A stretch of DNA of 64,000 bases, from NCBI GenBank assembly GCA_037783545.1, contig JBBELK010000525.1:1116001-1180000 (forward strand), given 5' to 3'. Source of the stretch: Henricia sp. BOLD:AAB3569. Taxonomy: Eukaryota; Echinodermata; Asteroidea; Spinulosida; Echinasteridae. The notes beneath the pieces are model-generated. The model was not told where the DNA came from and ran no database searches. It saw nothing but the letters and a program-made list of their open reading frames with translations. Shown piece by piece: positions 55,050 through 64,000 of the stretch (within the stretch, counting starts at the first letter, position 1; each line of letters begins with the position of its first letter). The translations under genes were made by a program, and so were the position numbers.

Positions 55050-55130
55050 CCTTATACATGTAGCTCAGCTGGTAAAGCATCTGCCCGGAGAGTCGGTGGT
55101 CTCGGGTTCAAATCCCGATGAGGGCCCAAA
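55050..55130 (+). mobile_element. tRNA-like sequence, probably a SINE head
   Basis: TAGCTCAGCTGGTAAAGCA (A box region) and GGTCTCGGGTTCAAATCCCG (T arm and B box) form D- and T-arms, but the 5' acceptor strand does not pair with GAGGGCC. More likely a tRNA-derived SINE or tRNA pseudogene than a working tRNA gene. Confidence 0.55.
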
Positions 55131-56142
55131 TGATTTTTCTCTGCCCTATGTTAGGCTGCATGTTTCACAAATGGCAAGAAATACCTTTGTGCATGAAGAT
55201 GGAGTCAGGTTTTTCACAATCCTCTGGAGAGAAAAATAAGCCTTACACAAGACCCTAAAGTTGCAGAAGCCATACAAAATAGCCAGACACTTTAGGACCA
55301 ATAGGAGTTGGGCACAGAAAATGTAGCACCGCCTCTTTCTTCTGTCAGCCAATCATCAGAGCCCATTCTGTCACTTACTCTGTATGTTGAAGTGGCAGGT
55401 GTACATGTATGTTGTGTGCATATTGAACCTGTATATTTGACTGCTGGGCGTATGAGCTGATTGTCTGTGTGTATGAGCAAATTCATTTTATGTGACAGTC
55501 ACTGTAGTTGAGGTACATGTATTGTCTACTGTCATCCAACTGTTTTGCTAGTTAACCGACTTGCAAAATATTTAGCTGGTGTGGTCTCAGTTGCTATTGG
55601 TAAGTTCTTTTCTAGTAGCTTTATCTAGCCTTTTAGACCACTATTGTAAAAATTGTCTGGCCTGAAAGTTTTCTCTTCAGTGCTACTGGTATATATTTAT
55701 AAGCTTGCCAGTTGTGACAGGTATTTTTGGTGTTGGTAGGGGGCACGTTCTGAAGAAAATCAAAAAGTCTGGGAATTAGGGAGATTGTATTATAAAGAGA
55801 ACACTTTTGTCAAAACCACAGCAACAGAGGTTGTGGATTGTTGTGGTTTTTAAAATTCTTAGTAATTTTTTAAAGAGATTGTTAAGATGACAGTGTGAAA
55901 TTCTGTGGATGTACCAGTATACAGTTTGGATCTATTATTGTATTCATAATTTTATTGACCCGGAGTTTTCTCCAGGTTGTTTGAAAATGTGTGGGGGCCC
56001 AGTGCTGTAACGACTCAATAACCGTGAAGTCACGGCATGAGGTCCGGCGTGGAAAATTTATTTTTTGACTTTGCAAGATTTCTGGTGCATTTTAGAGCTA
56101 CATGTATCCGGGGTCTTGCAGGGCTCTTTTGGTACATACGTA

Positions 56143-56727
56143 CATGTCAAAAAAACATGTCCTACTTTTGATCTTAAATAACTGTAATTTTCCAATGGAT
56201 TTTAACCAAAACTTAACATCATGCAAACAAAGCTAGACAAATTTTATTGAGCGAGTTTCATCAGTATTTGACCAAGAGGGTGAGATTTAAAAGCCATACG
56301 GAAAAAAATGTCAATTTCAGAATTCGCCACTTTCGATTTGGCCTCCTCCGATGTCGATACGCTGCTGGAGACTGGTGGAATGTGTGTGCTGCAGTCAAAA
56401 GCTTCTGAAGAAATACAGGATCATCCCTAATGTTATTGCAAACCATCTTGATCGTTTCGTGCAACTCAACAAGAGGTGCAAAGGACCTCAGACATACATT
56501 GTAGACAATTTCCTTGACAATGGAGGATGCAAAGTAAAAAGTGGCAAATTCTGAAATTTCAGGTTTTTTTCATGTGGCTTTTTAATCTCGCCCTCTTGTC
56601 CAAAACTGATGAAACTCACTCAATAAAATTTGTCAGGCCTTGTTTACATGATGTGAAAATTTGGTTTAAATCCGTTGGAAAATGAAAAAGTTATTTAAGA
56701 TCAAAAGTAGGACATATTTTTGTGACA
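56143..56727. mobile_element. Foldback element with about 190-bp arms
   Basis: ACATGTCCTACTTTTGATCT (left) opposite AGATCAAAAGTAGGACATAT (right), continuing inward through AAATTTTATTGAGCGAGTTTC and its counterpart, then TTTCAGAATTCGCCAC and its counterpart. Loop at about 56,345-56,540. No coding. Confidence 0.7.
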
Positions 56728-57376
56728 CATAGTATTTTGGAACAGCATAACATATTTATTTTAAACCTATTATGCTTTCTAATTTTACTGTACCATTCAA
56801 GCACTTTTCCATTTAGTTTTATATTTTCTTTCCCAAATTCAAAAATAAGCCTTTTTTTCCCAATCGGTTATGACTGAAAAATTGTGAATTGAACACTTTG
56901 GATATTAATGTTATTTAGTTTGACGACAATTTATGACAGCTTAAGCAGTTGATGTATTCGTGCATAGCCAGCGGACCTTAAATTTATTTACGTCACTCGT
57001 TCTCATTTTGTATTCTTGTGTGTGACAGCACAACCGCCTCTTAATTAGGGCATCGTGTCTTGTAAGGCTTCAAATATGCCACAATGATTCGTCTCTGGGC
57101 ACTCGCCAATTAACTCTGAATTTACTGATCACGCTTCGAGCCATTTCTTTGCCTTAACACAAGGCTGCAATTAATGAGTGCACTGTACGCTACATCTGTG
57201 ACAAGTGGATGCAAACGATGTAATGCTCAATTTATTAGTAACGCTGCGCATTCCAGGCAGAACTAAAATATTGTTGCTTTAAAGCTGATATTGTCACAAA
57301 GAATGCACAAAGTAATCATGCATACATGTACTTGTTCTAAATGTGTATGCAAGAGGGGCTATTTTTGGGGTGAAAA

Positions 57377-57510
57377 TAGGGCCTACCATACACATTCGCC
57401 AGTTGAGACTCCATACACTAAGTCTGTGAAGCATGACATAAAGAAATTTCACTGCTAAAATATTGGTAAGAATAACATGTACTGGCCAATGTGTATGGTA
57501 TTTAGGCCTA
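57377..57510. mobile_element. Short MITE sharing a core with E1
   Basis: TAGGGCCTACCATACACATT opposite the complement of TAGGCCTAAATACCATACAC, 134 bp. Inside, GTTGAGACTCCATACACTAA resembles E1 (20,024-20,045) and E2 (35,685-35,705). Confidence 0.6.
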
Positions 57511-58965
57511 TACTTTATTTTTACACAATTTTTGTTTGATGATTAATTTTGAAATCCATGTTATACAATGTAAAAACAATAATTACTGCAAATTATGCTT
57601 AAAAATTAAAGATCCCATCCGTCTTCCCAACCATTTCACTTCTCATAACATTTTACTGGATGGTTAAATTCTTTCAGTGACTTCCCACAAAATTACCAGA
57701 GGTAATCAAATATCTGATTGTTCAGAAGAAAGTGTGATGCAAAGATAGAAATTCAAATATCTGATGGGAGATTTTATCCAAAGGCTTAAAGCAGATAAAA
57801 AGATGAACTTTAAAGTACAGGTTTGTGTGTGTATTGGTTTCACACACTTGCACGTTTAGAAAGTTCATATTGAGCATATTTTAAATATCTGGTGCTTGGT
57901 CCATTCAAAGGTGCCACCGATATATGGGCATGTACAGTAGGACACTATTTAGCAGCCAAACTTGTGCGAAACGCTGATAGAAAGCCTCATCTTGCAAAGA
58001 AATTATATATTTTTATATTTTTTTTATTAAACCACAACAGTGCCCTTACTTACAGGTTTAAGATAAAAATAAACATTTATAAATTTAATAGACAAACGTG
58101 ACATTGAAACATAGTAAAATATTTTTTCAATCCATCCTTATTTCTCTCAAAACTACTGTGCCTAATTACAATGTTTTAATACACGATACAGTAGTCTAGA
58201 CCTACACTGTGTGGCTTTACATCCCATCTGAAGGATGGGGCACTTGTGGTCAAGTGCTTTTCTCAAGTGTCGGAGCTAGGATTCGAACCAGCAACCTTTG
58301 GTTTTATTCCCAGAAGGCTGTGAGTTCTAAGGGCTAATATAAAGCCCTAAACCTGGTCACAGAAATTTCAAAAAAAAATCAAAGAAATTTGTTGCCAATA
58401 TTTAATCGACATCACATTTAAGAAGTTGACAGAAAGACAATACATGTACATACACACATTGGCCAAACAATGTGACCTTTTTTAAGCCATTGAACACCAC
58501 TGTGTTAAAATTATTTTCCCTTTGTGATGCATACATCACCAAACAATTCCAAAATATTTGCAAATGCCAAAAGGCCAAAATTGTAAAATGTGTCCGTACA
58601 GCGTAACCATATGTACTATACTGGTAAGGAGTTTTATTATTACAGGTGCTTCAGCAGATAATGCAAACCAACAATGTTTTATGACAGCGGGAAGGACAAA
58701 GGGTGGCTTGCCAGAGAAAATTGGTTTTGCCGATTAAACTGTTTTGAGTATTACACATGTACCAGTATATAAAATCCAATTATTAATAGTTGATGAGTAG
58801 CGCTGAGTGAAATGTAAACGGGATATAAAATGGAATTGAATGCAGAATTTGTAAAAGTTGAAACAAATTCGTTTTAAATTTTACTGGTATATGGCTGGGC
58901 GAAACCGTAATGGAGGGATTTTTAAGTGTTAATTGCTTTTATGATTGGTCATTCTGTTTCAGCTT
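57511..58965. other. Spacer with a diverged SINE-like fragment
   Basis: 58,210-58,310 contains GGCTTTACATCCCATCTGAA, CAAGTGCTTTTCTCAAG and GGATTCGAACC, an old family-B-like SINE on the minus strand. Nothing else is supported. Confidence 0.4.
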
Positions 58966-60236
58966 TAGGCCTGTGCATTTTCGAATAATTTACTATTCGA
59001 TCGGATATTCGATATTTGATGCGTGAAATTTTCTCGCCCATTCAGTTTTTGCTCTAACCATAGACCTACAATGTAGTGTTCAATGTGTTGTATCCTGTAC
59101 ACTGGACTCAGAGTTGGATGCAAATGTCATCGAAGCGACTATTTCGATGGCGGAAACGAGATTTTCACCTTTTCTTAAACAGCTAGAATCCCCCCTTCCA
59201 CATTTTTTTAGTTTTTCTGTTTATCATGGAGGTGTATGTGTCTACAACACTATCACAACTTGTTTTTCACAAAAAATTGACAGGCTTTTGCTTAAAACGT
59301 AAAGCAGTTCCGACCCTCTTCACCCGAAATTCTGAAACGCTCGAGGTCACTTGGCTTGTTTATCAACAGGGTTTTGACGTCATCCTGAGAAACATACAAA
59401 ACGGTCTGTGCAGTATTGAATGGAAAATACACGAAGTGAATGTTTATCATGCCTGTTTTGTCCTTGTAATTCAAAATACAAACGTGAAAAACACTTCATG
59501 TAATATGACAACAATCTACTATTACCTGTTTTGTGAAAAAACGATGAAATTGTGGCTCACAATGAAGCTCTTTTGAAGTAAATACTGGTGCATTGCGACG
59601 GGTGGTTTTGTCACGGAACGAACGGCATTCACAGCGGTCTGTGATACAGCATGGTACGGTCCCCTGCGGGCGTAGTTCCCACGTGTTTGAACATCGGCCG
59701 TACAAGTTATAGAATGAGCGACTCATTTTTCTCTCTCTTGGTAATAGAAAAGAAAATCTTTCTGCTCTTTTTTTTTCATAGTGTCTGGTAAAACATACGC
59801 AGCTACTGGGCATATCTCTGGCTTTTTGGACCAACAAAATTCTTCAAAAAACACCATCTAACAGAGACGGTTTTCCAAGTTTTTTGCGTGTAAACGTATG
59901 GAGCTAACAATCGTGTTGACTTCTCTTTCTCAGGATTGCGTCACGGGGTCACGCGCATATCATGAATACCTAATGAGCGTTTCAGAAATCGCGAAAATCT
60001 CATTTTCGAAAAGCGCACTTTTGCTTGCAATTTATCCACTTAAAACCGACAATTAAAAAATAATAAAAATCCACGTCGGCAAGAGGGATGTTTGGACTAT
60101 CGAAAAAAGCCTAAATGCTGGATTTTCGTCAAGGGGGATTCTTCCTCTTTAAACTGATTGAAGTGGAAAAATACATACCGAATATTTGATTCAGTAAAAT
60201 GCTATTCGAATATTCGATTCGTTAGGCACAGCCTTA
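58966..60236. mobile_element. hAT-like element, 1.27 kb, with 8-bp duplication
   Basis: Ends TAGGCCTGTGC and GCACAGCCTTA, flanked by TTCAGCTT (58,958-58,965) and TTTAGCTT (60,237-60,244), matching at seven of eight bases. Subterminal TATTCGA/TCGAATA words. Two opposed open frames (59,226-59,576 + and 59,496-59,837 -) show no recognised transposase signature, so it is probably nonautonomous. Confidence 0.7.
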
Positions 60237-61947
60237 TTTAGCTTCGAAGTGAAATGGCTGCAACCCTCCATTTTATCTGTTAAAATCTTGCTGAAATGTA
60301 AACTGATAACAGATAATGTTAATTTTTGACCAAAAATAAGATTTCCACATTGACAAGCTGCAGTAAATTGGCCATTTGACTGAGTCACCCTCTGTAAATG
60401 GTTCCGTTTCAGAGTCATTTGTACAATCTGTGCACACAATATCTCAACAAAACTTGTCCATTTCACACCAAAATTACATGCTTGCAGTAAACATGTACAT
60501 GTGTACTATACCAGCTGTCTTTTGTGTAATGTACTTTAACGGCCCATTTCATTCATTTGGAATATCAAAACATTGAAAAAAATGATAAAAAGGGTGAATA
60601 ATATGAAATATATGCAAATTCCTGTGTAAACAACTGGCAAAAAATGTTGAAGATTGTCACCTTTTGTTAAATGAAAAAAAATCCCATGGACGGGAAATTA
60701 TGAGGGGAAATTTGACAAAGTGCTGCATTTAAACCAAACAAACGAAAGAAAACAAAGATTTTGCTCTTACAGTATGTGCATATATCCTGAGGGTTCTTTT
60801 TTCCTTCACTCCCGAGTCGTCATTCCGAAGACACTTTCCTGATATTAATTTCCTTGTGATGAATAATAGAACAACATGGGACAGAAAAGACAAAAATGGG
60901 AGTACCTTGTCAAAGATTTTATGCCTGTAGGGCATTTCAATTCTTTATGATCATCTTGTGAAATCAGCGCATTTCATTTCTTCATTTCTGAATGTACGGT
61001 TAGGCATTTATCGTATGAAAATTGACTGAAATGTTCATGTAGATGAAGAATTCAATTGTTGGATAGTATGTATACAGGAGCAAGGGCTTGGTGTTTCACG
61101 TACAATAGTACAATATTTTCAAATGAGAACATTTAAAATTAACGTATCTGTACAAAGTGCGACAGAAGTGAATACAACTTTATCGTATCTTTTTAACGAT
61201 ACAGTCCGTGGTTCTCAGCAAATTTGATTTTTTTTTTCTCTGAATAAATTTTTAAAGCATTTACTTTATTTTAATGGAAAAACATCATACTTTGTATATT
61301 AGACATCGACAACCCTGTGAAAAATGCAGTTTTTATTTGGTCATTTTTGCGCCTTACTGGTGTGTACCTAGACTTGCCCAGATCTGACTTCCTGTGTTTG
61401 GTCTGTGGTGCGGCGCAGTGCGACCTCTAGACTGGTGGCCTGTCAAATCTCTTTCTGGTCCGGAAAGCGCACTGTGCACATGTACGCCTTGAATTATTGG
61501 TGGACTGCCAATAATTCGAAATATTGACAGTAATTGTTCAATAACTAAATTTTTTACGAGTTTGCACTCTTGATTAACACAATTTAATAAATTTAATACG
61601 TTTTCTTTGTCATTTTATGGTAATCATGAAACAGGTGCATTTTATAGATTCTAAAAAAAAAAAACAGTACAAACTTAGTACATGTACCACACATTACTTG
61701 ATGCTTAAAATTGTCCTGAAAGAGATTCAGGAAAAGAAAATCAATTATGTCACGAAACCAGGAAGTAGTGGCGACATTAAAATTGAACTTGAAAGGAAAT
61801 CAGACTGTGATTTATTGAATGTGAAAGCATTCGGAATTCCACCATTTAAAAGCCATTTGACACTTCCATTTTGTTATTTGAATTGAGAATTTGTGTAAAG
61901 ACTAATTTTTTGCCTAAATTTTCTAGTTTTATTTTCTTTTTTGGCAG
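60237..61947. other. Upstream region of FOXRED2-like copy 2
   Basis: No recognised gene. 61,195-61,290 is a reverse partner of 1,800-1,890. No TATA or initiator can be assigned; the promoter presumably lies here or beyond a 5'UTR intron ending at 61,947. Confidence 0.4.
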
Positions 61948-62007
61948 AGTGTTAAGCTGTGTGCAGTGCCTTGACACTTCACGGTGCTTGTTACCACCGC
62001 CGTCGTC

Positions 62008-62360
62008 ATGACACCGATGGAAATTGCCAGGTCTCTCTTCCCGATCGTGCTCTTCTTGCAACTTGCCGGTTGGCACGGTGATGCCGCCGCCGCCAGCAAC
62101 GCTACCAACCAATCGTGGCAGTACTGCATCGTAGGTGCCGGCCCGTCTGGTCTCCAAATGGGCTACTTTTTAGACCGGGCTGGTCGTGACTACGTGATCT
62201 TGGATAAAGCAAACGCCAGCGGGTCATTTTTCACGGTTTATCCCAGGCACCGCAAGCTGATCAGCATCAATAAACGACATACCGGGAAGACCAATAAAGA
62301 GTTCAACTTGAGGCATGATTGGAACTCGCTGATTAGTGATGACGAAAGTCTACTAATGAA
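62008..62360 (+). CDS. FOXRED2: FOXRED2-like copy 2, exon 1 (signal peptide and FAD motif)
   Basis: 353 bases ending ATGAA|GTAAGA. It carries the predicted signal peptide (about residues 1-25), the first Rossmann motif VGAGPSG and the [18 protein letters not shown] block shared with vertebrate FOXRED2. Confidence 0.93.
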
Positions 62361-63692
62361 GTAAGATTTACCTGTCAATTAAGGTTCAAGAAGTGATTTG
62401 GTAGTGAACAAATGACATTGTAAAATAAAATTGCAAATAATTTATCAATTTTGTTTGGTTATTTTTGGCATTTTAGTCAAATGTGAGTATTTGAGCATGT
62501 TTCTACTGAGCACGAATACCATTTTGGAAATGCCACATGTGGAGTTTACAAACAAACAAAGCAGTGTTAATGTGACATGATTTTCCAGGCCAATGTTTTG
62601 TGTTACATGTACAATGAAACTTGTATAGTGGCCACCCAAGGGACCGACAAAATGTGGCCAGAATAAAGAGGTGGCCCTTATATAAAGGTTCAGTGGGCAC
62701 ATACATACGTACAATGTACATAAATATCCAAACATCATAAAACATACCACAATGCATGTCTATATTTGAAAAACAGCTAAAAGTAAAGTGTATACGTAAA
62801 AGGTTTGTTCATTAAAAACGTAAAATTTGTTAGGTTTTTTAATAACTTTTGTGAGCTCCTCATAAAAATTTTCCATGTATCTTGATTCATAGAGGTAATT
62901 TACTGTGTGTGGCCAGATTATCCAGTTTCAACTGCCATAGGATTGTGTACACAGAAATCCTAGTGCACTGGCCGCATTAGACAGGGCCCTAATATCAAGG
63001 TTCTACCTCCATATGTTTGTGTACAAACTGGTTTGGACCGAACAGATGTGGCCTCTTTAGGCAGGTGGCCTCTTTAGGCAGGTGGCCTCTTTATAGAGGT
63101 GGCCTTAATAGCAGGTTTCACTTTATTGGCATTTAAAGACGGATTACATGATTGGGAAACTTTTAAAAACAGGAACACCAGCATTGTATAACTGAAGAAT
63201 AGTGTTGATAAACTGCCTTGTAGAAATTTCAGCCACGTACATGTAGACTGATGTAGATGCAGTTAATACTTCAGAAAACCTGAAAAATCCATGCATGGTT
63301 TTTGTGTTGAATGAATGGTAAAAAGGTTTGCAAACAATCACCTTCGTTTAACAATTTCTCCTACAAAGGTACCATTTTACACAGGAAAAGTCATGTATTT
63401 GTTACCATTGCTATCAACACTTTTAGTCGGGTTTTTCTTGTCAACTCGTGAAGTAAAATTTTGGGTAACTGCAAATGATGTACTGGGCTTTAATACTTTT
63501 TTTCTTCTTTTTCAGGCATTACTCAAAGGATTTCTTCCCACATGCAGACACCTATGTCCAGTACCTCAATGACTACTCCAGGAAACTCCATCTCAACGTC
63601 AAATACAACACGGCAGTCCAGAATATCAGTCGCTCGGCAGCCTCCGAACAGTTCACGTTCTTAGATCAACATGGTCGGAGCTACTCGTGCAG
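62008..63692 (+). CDS. FOXRED2: FOXRED2-like ER flavoprotein, copy 2 (exons 1-2; remainder beyond the window)
   Basis: Coding exons 62,008-62,360 and 63,516-63,692. The reading frame has a TGA at 61,972 just upstream, so the start is the ATG at 62,008 or, three codons later, 62,017. The N-terminus [20 protein letters not shown] looks like a signal peptide. It is followed by NAT and NQS sequons, then [20 protein letters not shown] with the FAD-binding GxGxxG at residues 43-48, [19 protein letters not shown] and [10 protein letters not shown]. Exon 2 continues [15 protein letters not shown] pyrimidine-rich tract ending in AG at 61,946-61,947 suggests a 5'UTR intron. Whether this is a second gene or a second haplotype of the same gene cannot be decided here. 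Confidence 0.92.
62615..63120. mobile_element. TGGCC-rich inverted-repeat element X, copy 2 (uninterrupted)
   Basis: TGAAACTTGTATAGTGGCCA at the left and the complement of TGAAACCTGCTATTAAGGCC at the right, with repeated GGTGGCCTCTTTA inside. It supplies the empty site for the MITE at 366-822. Confidence 0.65.
63133..63493. mobile_element. R1-family TTAA MITE beside exon 2 of copy 2
   Basis: TTAAAGACGGATTACATGAT to the complement of TTAAAGCCCAGTACATCATT, with TTAA at both edges. Orthologous in position to 847-1174. Confidence 0.65.
63516..63692 (+). CDS. FOXRED2: FOXRED2-like copy 2, exon 2
   Basis: Acceptor TTTTTCAG, donor CAG|GTAAAG. The protein is identical to copy 1 exon 2, with five silent nucleotide differences in 177. 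Confidence 0.93.
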
Positions 63693-63827
63693 GTAAAGGA
63701 AAATTTTGGTCCAAGACCTACACTACTTACAATAGTTAGGGATATTGGTATGTTGTCAATTTTTTTTTTTTTTTTCTTTCTTTAAATGACTGTTTTAACC
63801 TACAGTTGAAGTCATACATTTGTAAAT

Positions 63828-64000
63828 GGGTCTGGCCACAGTAATGGGGTACATTTCTGTAACATTCAAGATCTTAGGTCCCAGTTGACTTCAAATGTCT
63901 TAATTTTATCTTTAAATTATCAAGCTAAACTGAGGAAATAACTTTTTCACCAAGCAGTAAGAAAAATAGTCCTACAACATACATTTTTGAAAAGCAAGTG
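63828..64000. mobile_element. Family P foldback element, cut by the window edge
   Basis: GGGTCTGGCCACAGTAATGG and continuation through AAGATCTTAGGTCCCAGTTG and CTACAACATACATTTTTGAA as in 45,911-46,348. Absent at the equivalent place in copy 1 (about 1,512). Confidence 0.75.

Noticed and set aside
55050-55130. Functional tRNA gene
   Set aside because: D- and T-arm boxes are good but the acceptor stem does not pair, so a SINE or tRNA pseudogene is likelier.
61984-62008. Earlier start of FOXRED2-like copy 2 at 61,984
   Set aside because: That codon is GTG. The first ATG in frame is at 62,008, with a stop at 61,972.

Overview
The window is eukaryotic nuclear DNA, about 60% AT by eye. It contains spliced genes with GT-AG introns and a dense population of DNA transposons, SINEs and LINEs. 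The only host protein family I recognise is FOXRED2, an ER-lumen FAD-dependent oxidoreductase also called ERFAD. The intron-heavy structure, the tRNA-derived SINEs, the CR1-type LINE with an esterase domain and the many TACATGTA words suggest a marine invertebrate, perhaps an echinoderm or hemichordate. That assignment is an inference; nothing here fixes the species.

Layout. Positions 1-27,089 (+ strand) hold nine coding exons (exons 2-10) of a FOXRED2-like gene whose first exon lies left of the window. From 62,008 (+) a second FOXRED2-like gene begins; its exons 1 and 2 are inside the window. Exon 1 of copy 2 joined in frame to exons 2-10 of copy 1 gives exactly 664 codons including the stop, close to the vertebrate length, so the exon model is internally consistent. 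The two exon-2 copies differ at five silent positions, and their flanking introns align from 1-1,512 against 62,616-63,827. This means either a tandem duplication with a period of about 62.3 kb, or two haplotypes placed side by side in the assembly.

Introns and the 35-kb spacer are built mostly from mobile DNA. Large pieces are: a TGACGTCA-rich element (2,644-7,622, interrupted, and 11,014-13,063); a 4.07-kb long-terminal-inverted-repeat element (18,713-22,778) with a shorter relative (34,670-37,019); an apparently intact two-ORF CR1-type LINE on the minus strand (28,163-33,640) inserted into an older LINE relic; a 1.27-kb hAT-like element (58,966-60,236); and at least twenty short inverted-repeat elements (MITEs and foldbacks) and two tRNA-derived SINE families.

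The paralogous segments give empty sites, which allow several insertions to be dated relative to each other and their target duplications to be read directly: TA, TTAA, TCAAG, and a 9-12 bp duplication around a 47-bp hairpin. From 27.1 to 62.0 kb I see no convincing host gene.
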